Positions 1 through 12,019 of a stretch of DNA of 64,000 nt are shown here, one piece after another. Position numbers and translations under genes: made by a program. Within the stretch, counting starts at the first letter, position 1. Every line of letters starts with the position of its first letter. Below the pieces are notes generated by a model. That model made no database searches. It was given only the letters and a program-made list of their open reading frames with translations, and was not told the DNA's origin. Source of the stretch: Thereva unica (lineage: Eukaryota > Arthropoda > Insecta > Diptera > Therevidae). The stretch spans positions 128,112,310-128,176,309 of the forward strand of contig OX465282.1 of NCBI GenBank assembly GCA_949987705.1, given 5' to 3'.

Positions 1-1640
1 CATTAAGATAGTTTCGTAGGTTTCAGTGGACGAAAAAAAAGTCCGAGCTAAGTGGAGCATGTTTAACATTTTCATATTGCAATACTCCAGCTACATACAG
101 GTATTTTCATATTGGACGCAAAGTAAGATCTAGCTGAGCTGTTTTTGTCTCTAGCTACCGAATGTGACCACCTAGGGTTAAGGAGTTTGGGTGTTTTCTG
201 GGTATTTAAAATAATGTTTATAAAAACTACAAGTGACTTTTTACATAAGAAAAAAACAAAAACAAATGAGAAATGAAGCCTTGAGCACGAAAAAGATGCA
301 ATAAAATGTATGTTTAGGTGTTGGCTGTGGTTAATTCTTCAATTAACTCAAACCTGATGTAGTTGGTCACTTGTTATAAATGAAATACACGATATGTTTT
401 TTTTTTTTTAAGTTTACATTCAAAATTTACAGATTTTTTTCGGGTTTTTCTTACGTAAATTTATTTGTGTAAATTATTCATGGTCCAAGTTGAATGTGCA
501 TTGGCATCGTCACCTCATCACCCAGTGAATTATTTCTAATTTCTATTGCTGTCGATTTACGTGATGTAGAGATTTTCAGAATTGTAAGACAGGTATTTTA
601 GGATCCTTATCTCCATTCGTAGAATTAATGGATCTAAGTTCATTAAATTTTGGGGATTTTAACAAATATTATTGTTTTGAAGTTTATAATTAAATTACTC
701 TGAAAGTTGAAGTTCAGTTGTTGGTCATATTTGAAGGACAATGGAAAATATTGTTTTTTTTTTTTTTTTTTTTTGCTCCAAAGCTCCCAGCCCACGTATT
801 AGGAGGATGTCAATAAGATGGCTTTGTAAAATCTTATCTTTGGAAAAATTAGTGTTAGTCAAAAAATTGCGTCGCCGTTCTTCCTAGATAGATACTGAAG
901 AAACCTTCGGCAATACATCCTTTTCCATTATAAGTTGAACTCTACGAAGACGAGGTGTAGACAAACTTTTTGCGGATGTATCATAGATCTATGCTGAGAA
1001 CTCAAAAATAAACGATCACTTATTTGGAGGGACTGTAGAAGGAATGGACAAATTGACATCCGAAGTATGAACTTATATCTCCGTACTTACGCTGCTTTGT
1101 TGTGAATGAAGTACGAGAGTTACTCCTGGTCAAAATCTCAACACAGATTTCGTAACCATACTATTGTCATAGTAGTCATAGTGGTAACCGGTAAAACAGG
1201 ACATGCTATGTGTAGGTGCAAACAGTACATTCTTGATCTAAAACAAAGATGACAATCCAAATTAGGACTTGTGCGAATTCCGACAAACAGTGGCATAGCA
1301 AGCAACACAACCTTCCAAGCGGAAGCGCACATGCGATTGGCTGAAAACGTCGACAATCTAGTAAGGAAAGTGTTCGAAACACAAATTTCATATTTTTTAG
1401 TAGAAATTGCTACAAATTATTTTTGTAGCAAATATGTAAAATTCAAAAACCTTAAAATAAAAAAAATTTATATATAAAATGACGTTTTTCATTCATAATT
1501 TGTAAACTTTCTAAATAATAGTTTAAGTGCCAGAAAACTACACATCCTTCTAGCAATACGCAGTCGTGACTGATTAAATGGCAGCAAGTGATTTGATAGG
1601 AGGAGTTAAATGAAGCTTTGTCCGAGCTTTTAAACGTTTT
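1..1640. other. AT-rich stretch without a recognisable gene
   Basis: Only short, AT-biased open frames are present, with no known domain. There is a run of about 21 T at 754-774, which could be the poly(A) tail of a minus-strand retroposed sequence, but no coding relic or target duplication was found beside it. Confidence 0.6.
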
Positions 1641-1644
1641 AAAG

Positions 1645-2765
1645 AGCTTTGTACCCCAGCATGCACGGAATGTCACGACATTTGAAAAGATCTATAGGTA
1701 CATTGTTTGCGCTGCTCTTCTCTACTAGGCCGTGGTCAATCTGGTTCTTCGTAATCTCATCGAGTGATATCCACTTCATTTTGTGGAGAAGGTTTTAGAC
1801 AAGCATATTAAGGAGAGCAATACAGTGGACCCAATCAACTACTTGCAATTTGCCTACCGGCTGGCAAGATCTACAGAGACTGTTATCTATGCGTTAGTTC
1901 CTCCAGAGCCAGGAATTCTCTCTCTCTGCCTTTTGGCAGAAATTGGGGGTGAGTTTGACAGTGTTGCCTTTAACTCGATTAATGAAGCTTTAGTTATCAT
2001 ATTTGTATAGCTGGTGTTAGAGATAAAACTTGGATATATGTAAGTGCACCAAAAACTGTCACCATACCATTTACTAATAGAGGGAAGCTAAATTCAAAAT
2101 ATCCCTCCCTAGATAATACAAAAATTTCCATCTCATAGGTACCTAAACATCTAAGCACATTTCTGGGTCAAATGGCCTCCTGGAAACCCTAGAGTGAGAA
2201 AGGCAAATACATATCTCCAATTTTGCCATCAATTTATAGGCAAAACCTGGAGTCTCAAACCGAAATTAATGTTTTGGCTATACAATAATTATAAGGCTTA
2301 TATGATCATGGCTGGCCAAGGCTGACCTAATATGATATCACGGGTCCTGAAAGCACCTGTCTTTGTGCGTCTATGAAAGCTCTACTGTACCTCCCGTCAG
2401 GGTTTGCTGTGGCTATTCTGTTTTAACCCAGGATACGTTGTCGACCATCTATCGATTCTCAAGTAATTAAACCTAGAGCAAATGTTCGCATTGTCCTACA
2501 TATACCATTGCTGAGCTTCGAAAACCATTTATGACGATCATTAGAGGCTGGCTATAAGGGCAGCATGGTAGGCCACTCCAAACAGATCTACTATGGTAAT
2601 TTCAAGCTTCCCTGTTGACTGTTAAACTCCACAGGGTGTCATCGGATTCTCTCCTATCTCTAAGATCCTTCAATTACAATAATGCTACATGGATCCTTGG
2701 CTAAGAAGGCGAAGGTAATGAAACTGCCGATGAACTGGCAAAGGTAGAGCCAAATTTATCTCTGT
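1645..2765 (+). pseudogene. LOA/R1-type non-LTR retrotransposon relic (RT to RNase H)
   Basis: This is a broken copy of the pol protein of a non-LTR element that carries RNase H. At 1,783-2,010 the frame reads MEKVLDKHIKE, then QFAYRLARSTET, then GGEFDSVAFNSINEAL. These correspond to the RT stretch in which the usual text is a 'YR.GRSTETAL' block followed by 'GAFDNVSF..I..AL'. Around 2,390-2,450 another frame gives SRQG-LLWLF and VVDHL, the equivalent of the PQGGVLSPLLWNL..DDLL motif, with the catalytic aspartates no longer readable. At about 2,685-2,755 the text GNETADELAKVEP matches the end of RNase H (GNE.ADELA). Segments are separated by frameshifts and stops, so no product is possible. 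LOA versus R1 was not resolved. Confidence 0.7.
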
Positions 2766-2769
2766 TGGT

Positions 2770-4728
2770 CCGGTATATACCCCGTTTATGACTAGGTTGA
2801 AAAGTTGAGTCGAGGTTGAGTTGAAATTTCGATTACCGTATATTATGTCGAGTTGAGTACAACTTTGGGTTGAAATAGAGTTGAACTGATATCATTCTTT
2901 CGATTTGAAACATATTTTAGTTCTTATGAAAAATTGTAAATAGTGCAATTATGACAAACACAAAAGGGGAAACATAGAACTAGCTCCGATAAAATGTTTT
3001 TCCCCCAAAGCAAATTGTTCTCGTCAACTTGCTTTCCTTCAGAAGCGGTACAATTATTTAAATATCATACAGCCGCATTATTCATTACGTGTTAACCGGA
3101 GTGTTTGTGTTACACATTAGAAAAAAAAAGAACCGCCTTAAGCCCAAACTGACAAAAAGCACCTGCTAAGAACGCAGTTTAATCACGTTCCATTGGTTGT
3201 TGACAAAAGCCATTTTTAATTACGGGAATTAATTACTTTTTCCTTAGCCGTCATAACACATGCCTATTTTGCGCTTTAACACTTATTTCCCAACAAAAAT
3301 AGTGGAGCATATCCAAAACCAGTCCCCAAAGGCCCAAATCACTCGATTCTGTTTTCTTTGCACAACGGCTTCATTACAGTCTTCAGGTGCAGCAAAAAAC
3401 TCCGCGGTCTCAGGTATTGCAGACCGGTGTAACCTGGGTTTTGGTCATTTCTCGTGAGGAAGTGGCTCGCATCAGCTCAAGGTCTTGTTGCAGCTAAGTA
3501 CACAGAGATTAGATAAATCAACGGCGGTGGCACAAATCCGCGGAGGTTTTTTCTAGTATGCTCGCCATTATACAACACCTTGTTGGACTGAGCCCGGATT
3601 GGATACTTTGTGCGAGAGAATCAGTTGCAGGCGGATCATAGGTGAATGTTTTCATACCGATGCTCTAATTGCGAAGTGAGAATCGATGGGAATGCAACTC
3701 ATCATTCTCCGGACTCGGGAGATACCACACCATAATCAACGTGAGCTTTTCGAAATCAATCGATTACATAAGTTGACCGCGAAACAATATAGGGGCAGCA
3801 GCTTTGGTATAGTTGGTATTGTGATCGCATCTTGATATCAAAGTGATCGGATAACACCTGCCCTGCAGCCAGATGTCACATGTATCGCAGCAATTTGTGC
3901 AGTCCAAATTCGATTTCTCACAAGAAAATCTTGAATCAAAAACTGCGTGCATTTTTGCACCAATCTGTCAATAAACATCGCGAAACAAAATTGAAAATTG
4001 TCTTCCTCATTGCATCGAAAATTAATGGATCTACATATTTGCGGATTGAGTGGAAATTTACAACAGGCAGCCGAGATGCATATTCATGAGATCTCCTTAA
4101 CAATGTTGTCAACAAATACACTTTAAAATATACTAAGAGTCAATTCTTGTCGAACATCACTGGAAATTCTATTTGCTCTGGCCATTACCTTTCAGGAACA
4201 GAATGAATTTCTCACAATGGTGATAATTGACTTAACTTGAAAATGAAGCTATGCAGCAAATAGCTCGTGTTTGAGCGACTGCTTTGGTTGAAGGATGATT
4301 AACAGCTTCAGTAAAGTTTTATGATTTGTAAAATTTTGTAATATTTATTGTATGCAAAATTCATTTGTGGATTAATATGGTATTTTACAAGCATTGGTCG
4401 AGTGCAGTATTCAATTGAATTATGTATCAAGTTGATGGGATTTCCATGAGAATCATTGTCTGCGGCCTTGGGCAAACGATTTATCACAGTATGGATTTAA
4501 ATTTACATAAAACCACCTAAAGTGTTTTATACAAGTCATTCTATACTATGTGAATTGGTTGGTTTATTAATAGATCTAGCGAATGGCTATTTTAACACCT
4601 CTCTTTAGTTGAGCGTAACACTGGTATGGATCACACCGTGAGTGTTAGATCAACTCGTCTTTGTGATTTTAATTTTCGAATTTCTCTATCTTATTGATTC
4701 AGCTAGTTTACATTTCCTTACAAGTTCT
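2770..4728. other. stretch without a recognisable gene
   Basis: At 2,785-2,900 the DNA is cryptically simple, with GTTGAG-type words repeated many times. Between 3,260 and 4,120 short open frames exist on both strands; one minus-strand frame (3,764-3,952) has several cysteines (CTNCCDTC) but no family that I recognise, and no start context or splice pattern supports it. Confidence 0.5.
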
Positions 4729-5127
4729 TTAGATGCACAAAATGAACTTTTTGCATCTGAACATCATTTTCTGAATTATTAAAATGCTCATTGGCGTAGC
4801 TAGGGAGTTCTCGAGGAAATCATCTTCATTCTCCATATCTAATATCAGGAAGCGTCTAATGCATTCGCCAATGGGAGTTTTGCAAACCGCCGTTTTAAGT
4901 TGACAATAAATTATGTTGTCTATCACCTTGTTATAAATATTAATCTTCCAGTAGTCCTCAGGTTGGGTGTCGATCAACAAATCCATGGTGTTGCCTTTGT
5001 CAACAGTTGTCTCTGTATATACCCTAGTTTTAAGCACGATATGCAGACTGCCTCTAGGATGTCCAAAGAAACCCTGTAGAAGAATGGACACCAGAGTTCC
5101 CGGAAATCTGTTAGATCCCTGAATCAC
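4729..5127 (-). other. unassigned open frame of 132 codons beside a Gypsy relic
   Basis: The frame is open for 132 codons, but it opens at a GTG; the first ATG lies about a third of the way in, at TMDLLIDTQPEDYW. I do not recognise the product. No signal peptide, membrane segment or known motif is visible. It lies just downstream, in minus-strand sense, of the Gypsy integrase relic at 5,240-6,250, where the element's 3' end or long terminal repeat would be expected. The likeliest explanations are a chance frame in TE-derived DNA or a relic of an unrecognised element. Confidence 0.2.
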
Positions 5128-5239
5128 AGTTCAGTGATCTGGCAGGTGTTCAAAATTTGATCGTTATGATCATTTAGGAGTTTTTTTGTGAGACTGGAGT
5201 GAAACTTGCAAATTAAGCTTTATACGCGGTCACCACATA

Positions 5240-6250
5240 CCCTTCTCAGCGTTGACTTAATGGAACATTGTCGCTTTGGACGGCTGGGCTTTGTTGTAAC
5301 GGTCACAACCGACCGCTGACTTTATCCTGTCGATTTTTTTTATGTGAAAGACTAGAGGCTCAGTGAAAGCTCCTTTGTACTGTTGATAGGTATCGACCTG
5401 ACTGTGCCATTCAATTTGACGACGTCGTAATCGTTTGATTACTTGGAACAGGAGGTTCGAAAAGATATCGAACACTGTCGAATCGTATAAAAACGTAGTC
5501 GGCGTTCTTCAGAAATGCTTTCACGTAGACATTCTTTTTAACCATTGCTTATGTTCTGCATATAACAACGAAGGCGAGGGAGGAGTTCTGATTCTTGAAA
5601 TCGAATTTGGAAGTCTCAGGTTATAACCGTATACGAGCTCGACTGGTGAGCATTGTGAGTCAATCTTGATTGCGATGCGGATGTCTACCATGAAGCGGGC
5701 ACAATGAGTAGTGCTGCCCCTTGCCATTAAGTCCTGTGGAGCCGTTCGTTCATTCCGTTTGCCAGCGGATGATAGGGGGTTGTCCATATCCGATGAACGC
5801 CAAGTGATTTGGCTACTTCATTTAACAGTTTCAATTCGAACTATGTACCATGATCGTTTGTGATCTCAAGACGTGTACCGAATCGTGCGCCGAATTCGTT
5901 GACGAATCTGTTTGCCACTATTGAAGCGGAGATGTCTCGAATTTGATATGCTTCAGGCCATCTCGTGATTCTATCGACTATCGTTAGCCGATGTTCGTTT
6001 TCGGATCTTCCGCTAGGCCTACGTCTGGTCGTATCTTTGATGATGTATGAGAGATCTGTCAAATATTGGTGTGGTGGTATGTATGCGACAAATGGAGTCG
6101 AGGTGAATTTTGCTGCCAGCAGTGATGTGCTCATCCGTTTTACCTTCGGTGGGAGCATGGGCATTAATGGGACTAATGTTATGTAGCCTTGTTTTAATGC
6201 GAAAAGTGCGTATTTTATTGCTTATTGCCTTGAAGTCCAAGAATCAGTGA
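5240..6250 (-). pseudogene. Ty3/Gypsy retrotransposon integrase and pol C-terminus relic
   Basis: Read on the minus strand, 6,164-5,841 contains LTIVDRITRWPEAYQIRDIS, then VANRFVNEFGARFGTRLEIT, then NDHGT. This is the integrase catalytic core: the second aspartate region of DD35E is seen as TNDHGT, with N before the D. The 5,787-5,521 frame continues with MDNPLSSAGKRNER (the 'NGMVER' helix), ALMA-like text and CSPVELVYGYNLRLP, a highly characteristic integrase motif of this clade. The 5,475-5,257 frame ends with KKIDRIKSA, resembling the C-terminal 'SIDRLKPA' of these pol proteins. Frameshifts separate the segments. A sequence starting near 5,238 (minus sense, TGTGGTGACCGCG) after a purine-rich stretch could be the start of a 3' LTR. 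Confidence 0.8.
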
Positions 6251-6387
6251 TTTCATTTCGTTCTCTAAGATAAATGCTACTCCGAACTCTCTTCTTCCAT
6301 TCGGTGATCCACTGGAGAGTACCGTGTGTGTTTTTAGATCCGTATACCACTATAGGTCTATTAGGTTTTTTGAAAGGCCGTGATCGT

Positions 6388-6932
6388 TATTGTATATTTT
6401 TGTAATACTAATAAAAGCGAATGCAGAACTCTCACTGAACTCAAGATTTGTGCACAAGAAAACGAAGCTCTCACTCAACAAAGCAGTAATACGAACAGTA
6501 CTGTGTTATGGTTGCAAGACTTTGACTACGACCCAGGACATAGAGGAACGAGTCAACAGATTTGAAATAAAAGTTCTCAGATGCATAATAGGCCCAACCA
6601 GAGAGGATGGAATATGGCAAAGGAGATACAACAACGGGTTGTATGAAATTTTGGACGACCCGCAACTCCCAACTTTAATAAAGACTAGCCACATAATCAG
6701 GATGGATGACAATCGTATCTCAAAACGGCTTATGGGATCATAGATTTCGGGAAATAGGCCAGTAGCTAGACTCAGGAGGAGATGGATAGACTTTGGGACG
6801 GCTGACGCAGAGACAATTCTCAATATTCGGAACCGCAGACATGCTGCAAGAGACCCTCAAACTTGAATAAATGCCTCAGAGGAGGCCAAGGCTCGATTTA
6901 GGCTATAGTGCTATTGGATGGATGGATGGAAT
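6388..6932 (+). pseudogene. RTE-like non-LTR retrotransposon 3' end with (GGAT)n tail
   Basis: The frame at 6,390-6,743 carries the thumb/C-terminal part of an RTE-type RT: VLCYGCKTLTTTQDIEER, a FEIKVLRCIIG block, DGIWQRRYNNGLYE and RMDDNRISKRLMG. These are the standard successive blocks at the end of RTE-like pol. The sequence continues past a stop with a WID-like and an RRRHAARD-like region and ends in repeated GGAT units at about 6,915-6,930. A short microsatellite tail rather than poly(A) is typical of RTE-like elements, so the 3' terminus appears to be preserved. The copy is strongly 5' truncated and starts inside pol. Confidence 0.8.
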
Positions 6933-6939
6933 AGGTGTA

Positions 6940-9435
6940 CCAGAGTTGTGTTCAATGTAACCAAGCAAAAATATCTCAGTTCAGAACCAAGAAGAATCAT
7001 AGTATACTACCAAGTTTTTCATTTGGTATTGATGTAGTAAAGGGTTACACATCTAATGTATCGGTATGTAAACATCAGCGAAGCTATTTCGAAAAAAGAT
7101 TTACCTCTAGGTTAAGATTCCCGAAAATCATTGATATTTCACAACGCGGCTTTTATCCCCCTTTCCCCATATGCATCTCTCGGTCATTCCTCTGAATAGC
7201 TTAATCTCAGCGTAAATCTTACTCCAACATTGTAAACGCATGCTTGTTTATGAAGTAAAACCTTTTACGCATGAAACTATTTCGTTACATCTGAAAACAT
7301 AGCACTGCGGTAATTTGCGGGATAGGTTCGCAGATTTCACAATCGGAATACCTTAGATCTAAAATTTCGATATTTTACACATGGCAAATGTGATGTAAAA
7401 CCATCAAATTACCCCCAATGTGGAGGCACACCTTCTTCTTATTCTTTGTATCTTCCCAATCAGCACACAATTGATATCTCTTATTCTCTTACTAAACACA
7501 AGCAAGTTACTCACAATAAATGTGCGAAATAATCGTTAAATCTTGAAATTCAGTCTAATTTCAGTAATCGGCTACAATGTTTGCTCTCTTCTTTGCAATG
7601 AATTTTATGAGTTATTTCAATTAGCAATATTTGCACTACCCATGTACACATCCTAAAGTTATCATAAACTTGGTAAATTTTGCAGATGAAATTATAATTG
7701 GTGCAGTAATATTGAGTTTTTCGCAAAGTTCGAAACTCAAAATCATTGCCTATTTTAGATATGCCCCACTTACCACTTTGTTTCCATAACAAAGTTTGCC
7801 TGAAGTTTTTGCACCAGTTTACCAATGTTTCATGCCACTTGAAGGCAGCTACAATCAAAAATTGAGGAATGCCTATGGAGGTCTGGCGTGAGCAAAATCT
7901 ACAAAGATATCCAAAAACCATATTAACGAGCCTTAATCTCACCTGCAAAAATCATAAAGCTCTTGATGAACATATTACATAAATGTGCCAACGCAATTTT
8001 TATACAATTTTTATGGCTATTAGCTCGAAATAAGTACGTAAATACAAAGCAAGTAATTACACCAGTTTGATAACCACATTTCGCAAATTTGCCTGTGAAT
8101 CTCATCTCTACGAAGCAAAATGCCAATTTCTGTGACCGTGATCTTATTCACCTGCGCGAATTCCCCCCAGCGGCAATTAGACCCCGGTGGAAGATTGATC
8201 TTAAAGACTCGCAAACAAAATTTTAAGCGACTCGGTCGGGCGGCGTGACAGATGTTGCTCTATTCTTCAGATTTTATGCAAAAGGAAAAAACCAATAATA
8301 ATTTCGTTTTTTTTTTGTGTTATCTTTTTGTGTCTTCGCAGATCTGGCGAGCTCGAATTTGCCAACAGGCCCGAGTGCTCGTTTAGTCGTTTTGCGTACT
8401 TGCTAGGATTACGTGACACGTCTCATTTCTTATCACGAAGATGCTCGTTGCAAAACACTCGAAGCTCTCTACAGTAGGTCGTCCAACGACCTCAATAAAT
8501 TCCCAGATGGGGTTTCGTACATAGTTTCTATGCTGCAGCATTTGTTGCTCGGTGCACTTCGCTCTGTTGTTGCTAATCCGGACTTATCAGACCATTCATC
8601 AAAATCCACTTTTTATCCCAACAAAATTGCAAACCTGTGAAATTATTTAATTTCGTGCTTTTTACCTCCGATACATTTCCTAAGTGTGGGCGAGTACAAG
8701 AATTACTTAAGGGGAAACGGCGCGGCGGCGAAAAAACCGCAGAGAGCGAAATATTTTATTGCAGTGCTAAAGTTGTATAATAGCGAGTTGCTCTGCGGCC
8801 ACTTTCGCTGGAGGAGGAAACAAGCGATCTTCAATCCAAGGTCGTTTCGCGGTATGTGAAAGTAATGGCGATAGGAAGTGAGGATGCCCTTAATCATGAT
8901 ATAATTAGATCTGCGTGTTTTCAACAAAAACAAGATTAACCCCGCCAGCAGGTTATCGACCTATCTGTGCAATTCACAAGTCCAAAATGGCTAATTGAGG
9001 CTGGTAATAACTAAAAGTGAATTTATTTCTCATTTTTTCGAATGACACATTGCAACGAAAAAGGCGACAATGGCGGCTCTGTTTTGTTGCTGAAAAGTGA
9101 GAAAAACTATATTTGTCTTAAAATTATGGCACGGAAAATAAATGAAGTTCTAGGAAGGCTTATGTGATCGACCTACATACCTTCAAGAGTTCATGGGTTA
9201 TAATTCCACGCGTGGATTAATTTTCAAACGCTTAAACTTATTTAGTCGTTTCAAGAACTGTCATTGGGTCCACGCTTCCTGCTCTCCTATGAGAAAGTGG
9301 ACTTTCTAGTTGTCGTCTTCATTCCATTACTATCTCCGCATATCCAAACAGTGAACTTGTATTATTCGGAGCCATCTTGGGAATTTCTTCGCCCTTATGA
9401 CCCGCTGTACTTGCACAAGTGATATCAAGTCAATG
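6940..9435. other. stretch without a recognisable gene
   Basis: Mostly AT-rich DNA. The minus-strand frames at 7,550-8,214 are long but have no recognisable motif. The only notable site is a pyrimidine-rich tract ending in CAG at about 8,340 followed by a short open stretch, listed separately. Confidence 0.5.
8341..8640 (+). other. possible internal exon or TE frame after a strong 3' splice-site-like tract
   Basis: A long T-rich tract ends at GTCTTCGCAG (8,331-8,340), a good insect-like 3' splice site. After it one frame reads FSRFAYLLGLRDTSHFLS before stopping, and another (8,413-8,640) stays open for 75 codons (RLISYHEDARCKTLEALYS...). I do not recognise either product, and no matching 5' splice site or second exon was found. 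It is recorded only because acceptor quality and somewhat higher GC coincide. Confidence 0.15.
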
Positions 9436-9439
9436 ACAC

Positions 9440-10805
9440 TTATTTATATCGTTACCAGGTAACTGGGTATACCTTGTGCACAAGAGATATTACTAGTGTT
9501 TCACGCAGAGACGCTGAGCTCTTTGCAGGCATCAATAATTTACCCCAAATCATGATTTGTCCAACAAGACTCCCTGACGTGGCGCGCCTCGGAACCCATC
9601 TACTTGACTTGTTGCTTACATCTCATCCAACACCGTAATCCGTCAAAATTGACTCGCCCCATAGTAACCCGGACCACTGCTACTCGCTAGGCCTATTGTA
9701 CTACACCCTTTACTTCATATTTGTAGGCCAGACCACTGTAACCATTTCAGCAGTCTGGTGGCTTGTCGCTTCTAAAAACTTGACTGCTCAACCTACTCAG
9801 GCCTGCCTTCGGTCAGTTCAGAAGGAATCCCCAAAAGCGGGCTTGGGTGTGTTCCGTGGGCACACTAATTCTACTTCGGTCCTCCATGCTTTGGCCTTTT
9901 AGTCTCTCCAGACACTTAGGGTAGAGCGGTGGGAGTCTGGGTCTGCATGTAGCAGCGACTCCACCCTCTTCTGGGGTCCGCGTCCACTGGATGATGGGAA
10001 TGTTCCCCTAGATTATATAGGAGCTGGTGCTGCTAATTTTTTGGTGGGTCCAGAAACTGTGGACAGAGCGGCAACTGTCTAGGTCTTTTGGCTTCCGGTA
10101 TTCCTGATCGCCTGATCCTGCCTTTGGTCTGTTCAAGAAAACGGAGCATGGGTGTGCTCCGTGCGGCTGCCCAATTCCACTATGATGCTTTTTGTGTCTC
10201 CAAAACCACACGGTCTGATATGCATTTGTTAATTCCTCACTCTATCAAATCTGTAAAGCCTAGGAAAATAGATGGATCCATTTGGAATGTTTGAACTTAC
10301 CACTGAACCACTGCAGGCAATAACAACTTCTGGTCCTTGATAACTTCCATTAAGAATTTGTGTCCCTCTTACACAACCATTTCTTTCATTTATAAAGGGA
10401 GGTGATAACAACAGAAAGCAAATCCAAACCTATTAGCATCTCTTTCAAATTATATAAGTAGTAATAGCGACTGTTCCACTGAAATTAAGAACTTTGTGTC
10501 TACAGGGCAATATTTTTACCGCAATGCAGGGCTAGCCAGCTCGGCTCATCCCAAACACCGCAGCCTCTCATCAGGCACACATTATTGTCTAAGGGTTCGT
10601 TTTTAAATAGAACAACTCGATTGTGGAATAATCTTTCGCAGTCAGTATTTCCGAACTTATATAACATCTCATAGTTTAAACTTGAGCCCTAACCTATCTT
10701 TCCTCTTCTATCCTTCAAATCAAACTACTATGTAGACATTGCACCATGACTTAAACTACTTGACGAACTAGGGTGATTTCTAAGCCTGATTGTCGCATAT
10801 AAAAC
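9440..10805 (+). pseudogene. Deleted copy of the Jockey-like element (endonuclease end, linker, 3' end)
   Basis: This is an internally deleted relative of the Jockey-like element at 38.3-42.7 kb. At about 9,525-9,680 it shows the end of the apurinic endonuclease domain (FAGINNLPQIMICPTRLPD, HLLDLLLTSHPTP and a degraded SNPDHC). At 10,325-10,440 the DNA matches 38,385-38,530 closely (words such as ACTTCTGGTCCTTG and GATAAC.ACAG.AAGCAAATCCAA). At 10,590-10,805 it matches 42,390-42,661, including AGAACAACTCGA and the 3' UTR words CATTGCACCATGAC. The whole RT core is missing. Between 9,690 and 10,300 lies sequence not assignable to the element. Confidence 0.75.
9800..10182 (+). repeat. Direct repeat pair inside the Jockey-like relic
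   Basis: A roughly 70-bp block at 9,800-9,872 (GCCTGCCTTCGGTCAGTTCA..., ...TTGGGTGTGTTCCGTG) recurs imperfectly at 10,113-10,181 (GATCCTGCCTTTGGTCTGTT..., ...ATGGGTGTGCTCCGTG). Spacing is about 313 bp. The pair lies between the endonuclease and RT remnants. Confidence 0.5.
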
Positions 10806-10809
10806 CAAT

Positions 10810-11460
10810 CCTACCGCAAAACACTTTCTGAGCGTGGTTCGTCCTTACTCAAACGAGCTAGGTCATCATTGCAAAGTCTTCAAAGGTATCCTCTCTCACG
10901 TAAGGAGCTAACAATTTCCCGAAGGTCTTTCCTCTTGAATACGGCTAAGGGCTCAGAGTGTTTTTCACTAAGCGGATCTATATGTGAGTATTAGTAAGAC
11001 CATTGTCTTATACAACAGCAGTTTTGATGTCATATTTAGATGCTTTGATATAAAACCCCTAAAATTGACTAATCTAGACTTTGTTGGCTCTTAGCACTGT
11101 TGCATTTCTGGTTCCATGACGTTGTAAGCTGCTATTATTGACCCAAGGTCATTGTGGGATTGCACCATATTCCTTTACCTTGATTGCATATGTTCAATCT
11201 GAGGTAAAGTGACACTGGCCGGATTTTGTTCTCCAACGTAAGGTTGAAGTGGAGGCAGGCCAGACCGTTCCATTACCTGAGTCTATTGAAGCCCAAATTT
11301 GAGGCGGCGGCCAAAGTGAACGAGTTGGCTTTCTTCTTTGCAGCATTAGTCCATGGCATAACGAGTCCAAACTCGACATATTTACTATTAATTGTTAAGA
11401 ATTTCCACATTGAGCAGTGCCCTGGCTGACTCTCCGTTTTGACCGGCCATCGGAGAAACG
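10810..11460. other. stretch without a recognisable gene
   Basis: No frame with a recognisable motif. The frames around 11,194-11,600 come from the palindromic repeats that begin near 11,462. Confidence 0.5.
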
Positions 11461-11461
11461 T

Positions 11462-11575
11462 CGGCTGGAAACGTCGTTTGTGGAGAAGAAGGTGAGAGCG
11501 GATGATGATGACAAATCTGCCCATGGCAGCGTCCTCTCTCACCCACTTCTTCACAAACGACGTTTTCAGCAGCCG
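11462..11575. repeat. Short palindromic repeat with ACGTCGTTTG arms
   Basis: Arms of about 34 bp at 11,467-11,500 and 11,534-11,567 are inverted copies with a few mismatches; the left arm contains GGAAACGTCGTTTGTGGAGA. A third occurrence of the same end lies at 56,034-56,072, which shows that the motif is dispersed and not a local accident. Confidence 0.6.
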
Positions 11576-11620
11576 GGCCGTATGAAACTGGCAATTGCAT
11601 GGCTTCCGATTTTAGCCTGA

Positions 11621-11948
11621 TGCTGTAAACATGCTAAGGGCGACGGCGACGGTGCACACAAATTAAAAAGCACACACAATAATAATCATCTTCGACATCC
11701 GAATGCTACACACGCGCACAGGAACATACGAGAATAGCAACACAACCCCACGTCACACCGCCCAGGCAACTTTGAGGGGCGACGGCTACGAAATAGAACG
11801 ATTGATTGAGTCGCCACTCTCAGCGACCTCGTCGTCGAGTGGTCTGCATATTGTGCTGCACCCTTCATACTCATAGAAAAGCTGTGTGTTCTATTCGTTT
11901 TTGCCAGTCGCTGTGGTAACTATTTTCGCCCTTAGCATGTTTACAGCA
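11621..11948. mobile_element. MITE-like element with 22-bp perfect terminal inverted repeats
   Basis: TGCTGTAAACATGCTAAGGG (first 20 of 22 bases) at 11,621-11,642 is exactly inverted at 11,927-11,948, enclosing 284 bp of non-coding DNA. Both ends abut TGA (11,618-11,620 and 11,949-11,951), a possible 3-bp target duplication. No transposase remnant is inside, and the superfamily is unassigned. Confidence 0.6.
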
Positions 11949-11949
11949 T

Positions 11950-12015
11950 GAACCAAATATGACGTGCGATCGGTAGGGTACATACGGTTACAGTACGGCA
12001 CGTCATATTTGGTTC
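11950..12015. repeat. Perfect 18-bp stem hairpin
   Basis: GAACCAAATATGACGTGC at 11,950-11,967 is exactly inverted at 11,998-12,015 with a 30-nt loop. It directly adjoins the 11,621-11,948 element. Confidence 0.7.
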
Positions 12016-12019
12016 AGGC

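Noticed and set aside
754..774. T-run as the tail of a minus-strand retroposon
   Set aside because: No element sequence was recognised on the expected side.
7550..8214. Long minus-strand frames
   Set aside because: Composition follows base bias (many I, F, K, C, N), with no motif and no supporting context.
8360..8460. Text SRFAYLLGLRDTSHFLS resembling an AraC-type helix-turn-helix
   Set aside because: Only one short block matches, the frame stops soon after, and nothing else in the window is bacterial.
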